24,535 nt of DNA from SW-4-43-9 sp047617985 (GCA_047617985.1 JBLGBS010000013.1:1-24535), one strand, 5' to 3'. Numbered from the stretch's first letter, positions 1 to 5,491 are shown. Notes: generated by a model not told the origin, from the letters alone. Translations and numbers: made by a program.

Positions 1-522
1 CATGGGGGCTTATTCCATTTATTCGCTAACATGATAACTTTCTACTTTTTCGGAAGCCCTCTAGAGAAAATAGTTGGAGGTAAAGAACTCCTGAAATTCT
101 ATATTGGCTCAGGTATAATAGCAAGCCTTGGTTTTGTAGCTGTAAGGAACATTCTAATGGTTCTCCACGGAACAGCGCTCCAGTGTATTATACCTGGTTC
201 ATGTGGAACACTCAGTGTTTTAGGACCTGCAGTAGGAGCATCGGGAGCAGTTATAGCAGTTTTCGCAGCAGTATCAATGATCTATCCTGACGCCGAAGTA
301 CTCCTCTACTTTGTATTCCCAATGAAGATAAAGACAGCTCTATATGCCTTTGCAGGAATGGAAACTATTCTAATCGCTATAAAAATCCTAGGATACCAGA
401 TACCTGTTTTCGGAGCCTTTGCCTCCTCCGCACACCTCGCTGGACTGATTGTCGGCGTTTGGTACGGTAAGAAGCTTAGAGATCGGATCGGTACCCGGAG
501 CACAGTCCTCGAACTGATGTAA
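1..522 (+). CDS. Rhomboid-family intramembrane serine protease, 5' truncated
   Basis: The reading frame is open to the left edge, so the N-terminus is missing and at least 173 residues are visible. Rhomboids cut other membrane proteins inside the bilayer using a Ser-His dyad. The first residues read HGGLFHLFANMITFYFFG, the family's conserved His-rich helix followed by the NM..FG..LE pattern. The catalytic serine lies in GASGAV (window bases about 235-252). The partner histidine lies in SSAHLAGLIVG near the C-terminus. Several hydrophobic segments surround these motifs, as expected for a polytopic enzyme. The ATG at base 31 is internal to the family's conserved block and is not the true start. 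Substrate is unknown. Confidence 0.9.
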   Translation, partial: HGGLFHLFANMITFYFFGSPLEKIVGGKELLKFYIGSGIIASLGFVAVRNILMVLHGTALQCIIPGSCGTLSVLGPAVGASGAVIAVFAAVSMIYPDAEVLLYFVFPMKIKTALYAFAGMETILIAIKILGYQIPVFGAFASSAHLAGLIVGVWYGKKLRDRIGTRSTVLELM

Positions 523-530
523 TCCCAAGA

Positions 531-539
531 TTTTTAAAT
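531..539 (+). promoter_or_regulatory. TATA box for the gene at 562
   Basis: TTTTTAAAT is centred about 27 bases before the ATG at 562. This is the archaeal spacing that gives a leaderless mRNA. Confidence 0.6.
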
Positions 540-561
540 CCGCGGTTTTAACCAATTCAGG

Positions 562-1095
562 ATGGACAAGTTTTCAGAAGACTACGATCCTAGAGTAGAT
601 CCTTCCGAGAGGTGGGGCGAAATCGACACAACACCAGAAAATTACTCAGAGTTTGATACATCACCAACCGCTCTTGATGACAAACTGTATATTATGGGAA
701 GTCTGTTCACCACAAGACCTGAACATGTGAAGACCGGTCTAGGGAGGGAAATCGGACCTGAAGGCGAAAGATATGACACAGGAATAGCTGATATACTTGT
801 GGATGAAAGAATTTGGGAAGAAAACGATAAGCCGGAAGCAGCAAAAGCTGAAAACGGTTGGTATGCGGTAAGCGTTGAAAGCAAAAATAATGAAGAAGTT
901 GCTTATGACGGTTTTATGAGACCTGTAGAAAATCTTGGCTGGAATGTTGTAATAGCGGTAATGGAAGGTTCCGATCCGGAAATTTCTACAGCGGAACCAA
1001 GCATCAACACTCCAAGCATTGAAGAAGAGTCAAGAAAACCTCAGCCAGGAGAATCATTCAGCGGACACTTCATGCCGTATGAATATGCAACTTAA
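562..1095 (+). CDS. Uncharacterised acidic protein, 177 aa
   Basis: I do not recognise the family. The protein is strongly acidic, has no obvious membrane segment or signal peptide, and is probably cytoplasmic. The first 60 residues are rich in Asp/Glu/Pro and look partly disordered. The middle contains a beta-rich stretch (NGWYAVSVESK, then NLGWNVVIAVMEG). The last 40 residues are a Ser/Pro/Glu-rich tail. The start at 562 fits the upstream TATA box. Its stop overlaps the stop of the convergent endA gene by 4 bases (1092-1095), so the two genes are packed tail to tail with no spacer. Confidence 0.75.
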   Translation: MDKFSEDYDPRVDPSERWGEIDTTPENYSEFDTSPTALDDKLYIMGSLFTTRPEHVKTGLGREIGPEGERYDTGIADILVDERIWEENDKPEAAKAENGWYAVSVESKNNEEVAYDGFMRPVENLGWNVVIAVMEGSDPEISTAEPSINTPSIEEESRKPQPGESFSGHFMPYEYAT

Positions 1096-1637
1096 GGAGT
1101 AACCCTTTCAACTTCGTAGTATGTGACCTGTCTCTCTGAGTCAACTACCGCCCAGAGCATCTTCGCTCTAATATTATGAGCTAATCGAACAGCCCGGGAC
1201 ATATTCTGATAGCTCTGGGTATGATCCTCAGGGACAGCATGGACAATCCATTTGGTGTGCTCTCTTTCTTCCTTCGGCCCTTCTTTATACGGATTGACTC
1301 CTCGGGGATAGACACGGAAATGAGTACCGAACTTGAAACCAGTCTTGACAATATACCCTCGTTCCCTTAGATCAGAGTAAGCAGCGTATTTTTGATCGAA
1401 CTCGTCGTCTTTTTCCGAAAACCTTTGGAAAAGCACCTCTCTATCAAGAACCTCATCTTCTTCAACTATCTCCAGTTCATCCCGATCAACTAGGTGCAGA
1501 GCCTCAACAAGCGAAAGCTCCAGAAATCCTTCCTCATCAATAAATTTACCATAGTAGAACTCACTGTGGATTTCCTCAGCTTCTTCATCATTCCAGACCT
1601 TGACTTTAGTATTCGAAATTTTACCTTCAGCTGTCAT
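1092..1637 (-). CDS. endA: tRNA-splicing endonuclease (tRNA-intron lyase)
   Basis: EndA cuts both ends of archaeal tRNA introns at bulge-helix-bulge motifs. The protein is 181 residues, the length of the single-unit archaeal enzyme (homotetramer type) or of a catalytic alpha subunit. The catalytic triad is visible: Tyr110 in HFRVYPRG, His127 in EREHTKWIVHAV and Lys159 in AHNIRAKMLWAVVD. The C-terminal VTYYEVERV strand is also typical. I chose the ATG at 1637 over a TTG six bases upstream because the TATA-like ACTTTTAAAT (1657-1666) is 25 bases away. It lies downstream of rnhB on the same strand with its own promoter. A tRNA gene with two introns lies about 800 bases away and is a plausible substrate. 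Confidence 0.95.
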   Translation of the reverse strand: MTAEGKISNTKVKVWNDEEAEEIHSEFYYGKFIDEEGFLELSLVEALHLVDRDELEIVEEDEVLDREVLFQRFSEKDDEFDQKYAAYSDLRERGYIVKTGFKFGTHFRVYPRGVNPYKEGPKEEREHTKWIVHAVPEDHTQSYQNMSRAVRLAHNIRAKMLWAVVDSERQVTYYEVERVTP

Positions 1638-1656
1638 AACCAAAAATTCCGGAACA

Positions 1657-1666
1657 ACTTTTAAAT
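1657..1666 (-). promoter_or_regulatory. TATA box for endA
   Basis: On the minus strand this reads ATTTAAAAGT, centred about 25 bases before the ATG at 1637. It lies just past the stop codon of rnhB. Confidence 0.55.
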
Positions 1667-1669
1667 CGG

Positions 1670-2332
1670 TCAGAAATCTTCCAATCCGCTCTGACCTGCC
1701 TCCTTCAGAATTCTCTCGGCAGTACTCCAGGATCTCCTGGTCTCCGGAGGTAGTTCTCCTTTCTCCTCAACATACTTCTCAAGAAAGTTTATTGTTGGAG
1801 CGTCGTGAGGATATCCAGACTTGAAGTCATAACCATACTTTGAATGAAGCTCCTCCACATGGTTTTCCCTAGCGGATTTCGCAATAATAGATGCAGCGGA
1901 AACTATCGGATAAGTATCATCAGCTCCATGCTCCGCGACAAACTCCCGATCCCTAAACCTGGCAGGCAATTCCCTCTTCATCTTGTTGATGAAACGATCG
2001 CCGTTCGGTTCCGGAAGATCCACAAATATTTTATCAGCATCCGATCTCTCGATCACATCACAGAAGCCCTGGATCTCGATCTCGTTAAGAGTCATTACCT
2101 CCCTAAGCTCGTCAATTTCAGAAGCTTCAATTTCCTTAAGGAAAGCCTCACCTTTCTCTCTAAGCTCTTCAGCCAATCTTTCTCTCTTCCTATCGCTCAG
2201 CTTCTTCGAATCCTTGACGCCAAGATTCTCTACCTCGTCTAATTCTTCCTCTTCGACCATAAATCCGCCTACGAACATGCTTCCTATAACCGGGCCTCTC
2301 CCCGCCTCATCAATCCCTAGAACTTTAGTCAT
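1670..2332 (-). CDS. rnhB: Ribonuclease HII
   Basis: RNase HII removes ribonucleotides and RNA primers from RNA-DNA hybrids during replication and repair. The 220-residue length is normal for archaea. The N-terminus GIDEAGRGPVIG holds the first two catalytic acids (Asp8, Glu9). DSKKLSDRKR (about 41-50) is the conserved substrate-binding segment. FVDLPEPN near residue 100 supplies another catalytic Asp, and the VSAASIIAKSARE block follows. The start codon is ATG and sits 27 bases from a TATA-like element on the minus strand (2355-2362). It is followed on the same strand by endA, which appears to have its own promoter. Confidence 0.96.
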   Translation of the reverse strand: MTKVLGIDEAGRGPVIGSMFVGGFMVEEEELDEVENLGVKDSKKLSDRKRERLAEELREKGEAFLKEIEASEIDELREVMTLNEIEIQGFCDVIERSDADKIFVDLPEPNGDRFINKMKRELPARFRDREFVAEHGADDTYPIVSAASIIAKSARENHVEELHSKYGYDFKSGYPHDAPTINFLEKYVEEKGELPPETRRSWSTAERILKEAGQSGLEDF

Positions 2333-2354
2333 AGAACAGTTTTTCTACACAGAC

Positions 2355-2362
2355 AGTTTTAT
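2355..2362 (-). promoter_or_regulatory. TATA-like box for rnhB
   Basis: Minus-strand ATAAAACT is centred about 27 bases before the rnhB ATG. A second candidate lies at 2382-2390, but that one better fits the divergent tRNA gene. Confidence 0.45.
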
Positions 2363-2381
2363 GGATTGGCAGATAACTGGA

Positions 2382-2390
2382 GTTTAAAAG
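2382..2390 (+). promoter_or_regulatory. TATA box for the initiator tRNA gene
   Basis: GTTTAAAAG lies about 36 bases before the first tRNA base. That predicts a transcript starting roughly 10 bases upstream of the mature 5' end, to be trimmed by RNase P. Confidence 0.5.
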
Positions 2391-2452
2391 CTTCACCTAA
2401 CCTAAATAGTTATACAGGCAAAGCGGGGTGGAGCAGCCAGGAGTGCTCGTCG

Positions 2453-2482
2453 AGGTTTTTCCGTTCAACGGATACCGCGAAT
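2453..2482 (+). other. tRNA intron 1 (between positions 29 and 30), 30 bases
   Basis: The intron interrupts the 5' strand of the anticodon stem, a non-canonical site. Its ends fit a bulge-helix-bulge. The central 4-bp helix is TCGT (2447-2450) with GCGA (2477-2480), one pair being G-U. The 3-base bulges are C2451-G2452-A2453 and A2481-T2482-G2483, cut after the second base of each. The internal helix is GGT (2454-2456) with ACC (2474-2476), capped by a CCG/CGG hairpin (2461-2471). The outer helix is GC (2445-2446) with GC (2484-2485). The exon ends allow no other cut giving the same mature tRNA. Confidence 0.85.
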
Positions 2483-2490
2483 GGCTCATA

Positions 2491-2529
2491 GGAAACACTC
2501 CTTAGTGACTTACCTTGAGACTCTGAGAA
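2491..2529 (+). other. tRNA intron 2 (canonical position 37/38), 39 bases
   Basis: The intron lies one base 3' of the anticodon, the commonest archaeal site. The central helix is CTCA (2485-2488) with TGAG (2524-2527), four perfect pairs. The bulges are T2489-A2490-G2491 and A2528-A2529-A2530. The outer helix is the G:C part of the anticodon stem (2483-2484 with 2531-2532). Inside the intron, CACT/AGTG (within about 2495-2508) can form a small hairpin. Sequence alone allows a one-base shift of the intron (2490-2528), because both boundaries are A; the bulge rule favours 2491-2529. Confidence 0.87.
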
Positions 2530-2574
2530 ACCCGGAGGTCGAAGGTTCAAATCCTTCCCCCGCTATTAGCCTTT

Positions 2575-3219
2575 CTAACCAACTTTTTCGGCCTTTAATA
2601 CATGTTTCGGATTATTTATACCTACTTCATTCTCAAACTTAGCCAACTGAGTTTTACCGTTCATTTGAATCCTTATCTTACCTTTTCCAATTTCATAAGC
2701 CCCAAAGCGGAAGCCTAAACTATCTAGAATCTCAATAAACTGATCCTGCATTGGAGAAGGACATATTTTCATCTCCAAGCGAGGATACAATACGCCATTA
2801 TTATCAGTTAAAACCACACTTCCATCAGTGTCAAAATATCCTCTAAGAACCCTTTTTGCTAGATTTTCTTGAGAAAGAAAAACATTTGGGATCTCCGCCT
2901 TCTCCCATTTGGGCGATTTTTTCAAACCCACTTCTTCTACAAGAAATTCAAACAGTTCCTTTTGGAAGCATCTTATGTCATAACTATTCTCATTCTTCCT
3001 TTTACCGCAAGAAGGTTTTACACCGAAAAGGTCGCTAAACATATCTTCAATATAATCTTGATATCCGGTTTCTTCGCTCGAAAGAGTTATTTTAACGCAG
3101 TGCTGTATCGAGTAAGTACCATCTCCTCTATCACATTCATATTTTCCAATCATCCCATCGCCCAGAAGAATACCTACAAACTCGGCCAGCATCGGATCTT
3201 CTAGATCAGGATATTTCAT
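2575..3219 (-). CDS. Free-standing LAGLIDADG homing endonuclease
   Basis: The 214-residue protein carries two LAGLIDADG helices: LAEFVGILLGDG (11-22) and LRGYFDTDG (125-133). Each ends in an acidic residue, as needed for metal-dependent DNA cleavage. Two motifs in one chain of this length fit a monomeric, pseudo-symmetric homing endonuclease that recognises a long DNA site and promotes copying of its own locus. It has no splicing domain, so it is not an intein, and it is not inside an intron. It converges on the initiator tRNA gene, its stop ending 9 bases from the tRNA 3' base. A strong TATA box lies 27 bases upstream, so it looks expressible and intact. Its target is unknown; the adjoining tRNA or its intron-less form is an obvious candidate. 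Confidence 0.9.
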   Translation of the reverse strand: MKYPDLEDPMLAEFVGILLGDGMIGKYECDRGDGTYSIQHCVKITLSSEETGYQDYIEDMFSDLFGVKPSCGKRKNENSYDIRCFQKELFEFLVEEVGLKKSPKWEKAEIPNVFLSQENLAKRVLRGYFDTDGSVVLTDNNGVLYPRLEMKICPSPMQDQFIEILDSLGFRFGAYEIGKGKIRIQMNGKTQLAKFENEVGINNPKHVLKAEKVG

Positions 3220-3240
3220 AAAAGAACTAAATTCTCTTGA

Positions 3241-3250
3241 ATTATATAAA
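3241..3250 (-). promoter_or_regulatory. TATA box for the homing endonuclease gene
   Basis: Minus-strand TTTATATAAT is centred 27 bases before the ATG at 3219 and is a near-consensus archaeal TATA element. Confidence 0.65.
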
Positions 3251-3442
3251 CTAGATTTACGGCTTTCCGCTAGTTCCGATAGACAAGATAACTCAATAAC
3301 CTCTTTAAAATAATATAAACTCTCTAAATCCTAAATAGCTATTCAGAAGATCATTTTAAATTGTAAAACCTATTCTAACAGTTTATTCCAGTTAAAAGAG
3401 ATCGTGTAAACATTCCGACGATCAAACCTGATGATCCGTTAG

Positions 3443-3450
3443 TTTAAATA
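3443..3450 (+). promoter_or_regulatory. TATA box for the HypA-like gene
   Basis: TTTAAATA predicts a start of transcription near 3473. That leaves a leader of roughly 50 bases before the ATG at 3526, unusual in a window where most first genes look leaderless. Confidence 0.5.
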
Positions 3451-3463
3451 AGGTTGATGATGG

Positions 3464-3477
3464 CTATAATATTATAG
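3464..3477. promoter_or_regulatory. 14-base perfect palindrome, candidate operator
   Basis: CTATAATATTATAG is its own reverse complement. It sits between the TATA box and the predicted transcription start of the HypA-like gene, where a dimeric regulator could block initiation. It is AT-only in its core, so chance is possible. Confidence 0.35.
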
Positions 3478-3525
3478 TCGGGGGACTACTGAAGGGGAGA
3501 AAATAACAGAACGGTAAGATAACAA

Positions 3526-3882
3526 ATGAAGAAACTAGGAAATGTCCTGATTGAAGTGATGCAGGAACTCTCAAGCGTATCGACTAACGGTTCTGCTCAA
3601 GTGAAGATCAACAATCATCTGTGTGAACCAGAATTATTCGAGAAACTTTTCAACTATTTTTCGAAAGGAACTATTCTGGAGAGAATTGATCTTGATGTCG
3701 ACCCGATGGACACGCAGCTTGAATGCGCATGCGGATACAACGAGACCGTGAATGATCCAAACCACAATGGCTACGATCGGTGTCCTTCCTGCGGAAGGTT
3801 CGCGGATATTAAGGATCACGAGTACAAACTTGTCGAGCCAAATGTGGAGAAGGCTGCACCGAGGAAAAGCATCCGGTTCTAG
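3526..3882 (+). CDS. HypA-like zinc-ribbon protein, 118 aa
   Basis: The layout resembles HypA/HybF, the nickel chaperone for hydrogenase maturation: an alpha/beta N-terminal half (FEKLFNYFSKGTILERIDLDVDP, residues about 38-60) followed by a zinc ribbon. The ribbon cysteines are C67 and C69 (LECACGYN) and C86 and C89 (CPSCG), so the first pair is CxC, not the usual CxxC. HypA binds nickel through Met1-His2-Glu3. Here the N-terminus is Met-Lys-Lys, so the nickel site is absent, and no hydrogenase genes are nearby. A redirected metal or protein-binding role is more likely than hydrogenase maturation. The basic C-terminal tail (APRKSIRF) is also unusual. The resemblance is from pattern recognition and should be tested by profile search. 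Confidence 0.6.
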   Translation: MKKLGNVLIEVMQELSSVSTNGSAQVKINNHLCEPELFEKLFNYFSKGTILERIDLDVDPMDTQLECACGYNETVNDPNHNGYDRCPSCGRFADIKDHEYKLVEPNVEKAAPRKSIRF

Positions 3883-3887
3883 TCAAG

Positions 3888-3896
3888 TTTATAAAT
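3888..3896 (+). promoter_or_regulatory. TATA box 26 bases before the ATG at 3918
   Basis: TTTATAAAT is close to the archaeal consensus. The spacing predicts transcription starting at or beside the ATG at 3918. Confidence 0.6.
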
Positions 3897-3917
3897 TCTG
3901 CCCGGCGATTAACTGTT

Positions 3918-3998
3918 ATGGCTTCAGCACTTCAGAACCGATCAAGGATCAGTATGGCTGGAGCTATTTCTATCGCTATTATTATGTCGGCCATTTGA
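3918..3998 (+). CDS. Possible 26-aa membrane peptide
   Basis: A short open frame begins exactly where the TATA box at 3888-3896 predicts a leaderless transcript. It encodes a basic N-terminus (ALQNRSRISM) followed by a hydrophobic stretch (AGAISIAIIMSAI), compatible with a single membrane helix, and stops at TGA 3996-3998. The same frame continues, interrupted only by TGA at 3996 and 4056, into the gene at 4119-4499. It could be a real small protein, a leader peptide for the downstream gene, or the remnant of an N-terminal membrane anchor. Evidence is promoter spacing only. Confidence 0.3.
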   Translation: MASALQNRSRISMAGAISIAIIMSAI

Positions 3999-4118
3999 TT
4001 ACACAAAGGTCGACCTCACTTCAAATTTTCTGAATACTTCTCGAGGTTGATAACATGACAAACTACAACGACGACAAAACGGAACACCGCAGTTCAAAAT
4101 CAGGAAAAAGTTATCGAA

Positions 4119-4499
4119 GTGATAGCTATCGCTGTCACTAAGTCTCAGGATCTGGATCTTGTAACAGAATCCAGGAAAGCTGAAAGCGGTAGGGACAGGA
4201 TCACCGCAGTTACCACCTACGAAGAAGTCGAAGAGGCTTTCGACTACAGCTTCGACATGGACTCTATCTACGATGAAGAAGATATTGAGTATGGCGCCGT
4301 CAGAGTTTTCACAAGCGGAGAATCTGCCACAGTGCACTTCTTCCCTGATGAGGAACTGAAAGACCAGGAAACACTGTACGGTTTGATCGAGGACGATGCG
4401 GATCCAAGAGCAGAGTACTCGGAAACCCTGGAACCTCTGTATGAAGTCTTTGGAGGAGAAGAAAGAGTCGGTGAGCTGATCGGAAATCTGCTCGAATGA
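4119..4499 (+). CDS. Uncharacterised small acidic protein, 126 aa
   Basis: I do not recognise the family. It is highly acidic (for example YDEEDIEYG and LIEDDADPRAE) and has no membrane segment. The N-terminus looks like a beta-strand start (MIAIAVTKSQDLDLV) and the C-terminus like a helix (GEERVGELIGNLLE). The start is uncertain: GTG at 4119 is the first usable codon, but coding-like sequence (QEKVIEV) extends upstream in frame to a TGA at 4056, and AGGA at 4102-4105 could serve as a weak ribosome site. The nearest strong promoter is the TATA box at 3888, so it may be co-transcribed with the small ORF at 3918. The stop lies within the tRNA-Lys promoter region. Confidence 0.6.
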   Translation: MIAIAVTKSQDLDLVTESRKAESGRDRITAVTTYEEVEEAFDYSFDMDSIYDEEDIEYGAVRVFTSGESATVHFFPDEELKDQETLYGLIEDDADPRAEYSETLEPLYEVFGGEERVGELIGNLLE

Positions 4500-4501
4500 G
4501 T

Positions 4502-4511
4502 CATATAAATT
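4502..4511 (+). promoter_or_regulatory. TATA box for tRNA-Lys
   Basis: CATATAAATT lies about 36 bases before the tRNA, the same spacing as for the initiator tRNA. It begins two bases past the preceding stop codon. Confidence 0.55.
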
Positions 4512-4542
4512 TACTGCCAGAATAATCGGTTACCGGACATCC

Positions 4543-4616
4543 GGGCCGGTAGCTCAGTCTGGCAGAGCACTAGGCTCTTAACCTAGCCGTCGCGGGTTCA
4601 AATCCCGTCTGGCCCA
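4543..4616 (+). tRNA. tRNA-Lys (CUU), no intron
   Basis: A complete cloverleaf is present. The acceptor is GGGCCGG with CTGGCCC (one G-U pair), discriminator A4616. The D stem is GCTC/GAGC. The anticodon arm is CTAGG-CTCTTAA-CCTAG with anticodon CTT at 4577-4579. The variable loop is CCGTC. The T arm is GCGGG-TTCAAAT-CCCGT. It is 74 bases long and CCA is not encoded. A T-rich tract follows immediately. Confidence 0.95.
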
Positions 4617-4640
4617 TCTAAATTTTTTCTCTTTCTAAAA
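4617..4640 (+). terminator. T-rich tract after tRNA-Lys
   Basis: A run of six T followed by CTCTTTCT fits the U-rich sequences at which archaeal RNA polymerase stops. Confidence 0.5.
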
Positions 4641-4654
4641 TTGATCAGCGAGAA

Positions 4655-5491
4655 TTATTCCTCGTTATCCATGTAGACTGTCCTAATTGGGTAGGGTATA
4701 TCGATTCCGGCTTTGTCGTATTTTTCTTTGACTATCTGTGTTACTTCGGATGCGGATTTCACCATGTTGGCTTTGGAGGGTCGTGTCCACCCTCTGAGTT
4801 TGATGTTGACCGATGATCCTCCGAGTTCGTCTACGAGCACCATTGGTTCCGGATCGGATTCGACTGTCTCTGCTTCTTCAAGTGTTTCTACAGCCAGTTC
4901 TTTGGCTTTCTCTATATCGTCGTCGTAGCTGATCCCTACGATTACATCGAATCTTCTGGCATCGTAGGCAGTATTGTTGATAACTGTGCCGTTGTAGAGC
5001 GTGGAGTTTGGTACGATTACCTGTCTACCATCATAGGTCTTGATCTCGGTCGCCCGGATCCTGATATCTCTGACTGTTCCCGCTTCTCCGCTGACTTCGA
5101 TCTGATCGCCGATCTTGAACGGCCGGTTGATCATGATGAAGATACCTGAGATGAAGTTGGAGATCATATCCTTCAGCGCAAACGATAAGCCCAGACCGAT
5201 GAGGCCGACTGCCGCCCCCAGTGAGGAGAGCGGGAATCCGAAAACGCCGAGAATAACAACGAAAGTAAGAGGATAGATAATGTAGGAAGTTAATTTTTTA
5301 GCTGTCTTAGTGGAATGCTCATCACCACTCCTCCGCTTTACAGCACGGTCAACCAAGACATTGCTTATCTGATCGGCCACAAATCCTCCTATTAGGATCA
5401 GGCTGGCTACAGCGACCATTAAGCCTGTTATTTCCATTCCGATAACTGTAACTGATACTCCTAGAAAGTCAATTAGCTGTGAGATCATCAT
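4655..5491 (-). CDS. Small-conductance mechanosensitive channel, MscS family
   Basis: MscS channels open under membrane tension and release solutes on hypo-osmotic shock, relevant to a salt-adapted cell. The 278 residues match the short MscS core: membrane helices near 20-43 and 66-86, then the pore helix SSLGAAVGLIGLGLSFALKD (89-108) with alternating Gly/Ala. The signature FISGIFIMINRPFKIGD (113-129) follows, and then the cytoplasmic beta domain (VSGEAGTVRDIRIRATEIKT, VPNSTL). The C-terminal alpha/beta domain ends at PYPIRTVYMDNEE. The start has two adjacent ATG codons (5491 and 5488). It is divergent from the ThiF-like gene and shares its promoter region. Confidence 0.93.
   Translation of the reverse strand: MMISQLIDFLGVSVTVIGMEITGLMVAVASLILIGGFVADQISNVLVDRAVKRRSGDEHSTKTAKKLTSYIIYPLTFVVILGVFGFPLSSLGAAVGLIGLGLSFALKDMISNFISGIFIMINRPFKIGDQIEVSGEAGTVRDIRIRATEIKTYDGRQVIVPNSTLYNGTVINNTAYDARRFDVIVGISYDDDIEKAKELAVETLEEAETVESDPEPMVLVDELGGSSVNIKLRGWTRPSKANMVKSASEVTQIVKEKYDKAGIDIPYPIRTVYMDNEE

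Larger units (their letters stand above)
2422..2565 (+). tRNA. Initiator tRNA-Met (CAU) with two introns
   Basis: Read with introns 2453-2482 and 2491-2529 removed, the gene folds into a standard 75-base class I tRNA. The acceptor is AGCGGGG (2422-2428) with CCCCGCT (2558-2564), discriminator A2565. The D stem is GAGC/GCTC (2431-2434, 2445-2448). The anticodon stem is TCG (2450-2452) plus GG (2483-2484) paired with CCCGG (2531-2535). The loop CTCATAA is made of 2485-2490 plus A2530, with anticodon CAT at 2487-2489. The T arm is GAAGG-TTCAAAT-CCTTC (2541-2557). The A1:U72 pair and three consecutive G:C pairs at the base of the anticodon loop are the archaeal/eukaryotic initiator hallmarks. CCA is not encoded. 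Without removing the introns the anticodon region makes no sense, so automatic scanners could miscall this gene. Confidence 0.93.
3220..3525. other. AT-rich intergenic region between divergent genes
   Basis: About 306 bases without a convincing gene. It holds the homing endonuclease TATA box at its left end and, at its right end, a TATA box (3443-3450), a 14-base palindrome (3464-3477) and a roughly 50-base leader for the HypA-like gene. Further AT-rich TATA-like tracts lie near 3304-3319 and 3353-3365. I see no tRNA, CRISPR or clear inverted-repeat element in the rest. Confidence 0.6.

Noticed and set aside
1638..1643. TTG at 1643 as the start of endA
   Set aside because: The ATG at 1637 is at the right distance from the TATA box and gives a normal EndA N-terminus.
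1983..2387. Ser-rich open frame of 134 codons opposite rnhB
   Set aside because: It is antisense to recognised RNase HII motifs and is composed of runs of Ser, typical of a shadow frame.
2422..2565. Reading the gene as a class II (Leu-like) tRNA with a single intron and a long variable arm
   Set aside because: It would use TCGAG/CTTGA as anticodon stem, giving a T-only loop with no Leu or Ser anticodon. The two-intron initiator reading fits every arm and both BHB motifs.
3429..3492. C/D box RNA suggested by two TGATGA-like boxes and one CTGA
   Set aside because: The first boxes deviate from RUGAUGA and no D' box lies at the needed distance, so the pattern looks like chance.
3220..3525. CRISPR array or insertion-sequence ends in the AT-rich spacer
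   Set aside because: No regularly spaced repeats, terminal inverted repeats or transposase fragments were found.
3918..4499. Selenoprotein-like read-through of two TGA codons
   Set aside because: No cysteine-like context, SECIS-type hairpin or known selenoprotein family was seen; separate ORFs or decay are simpler.
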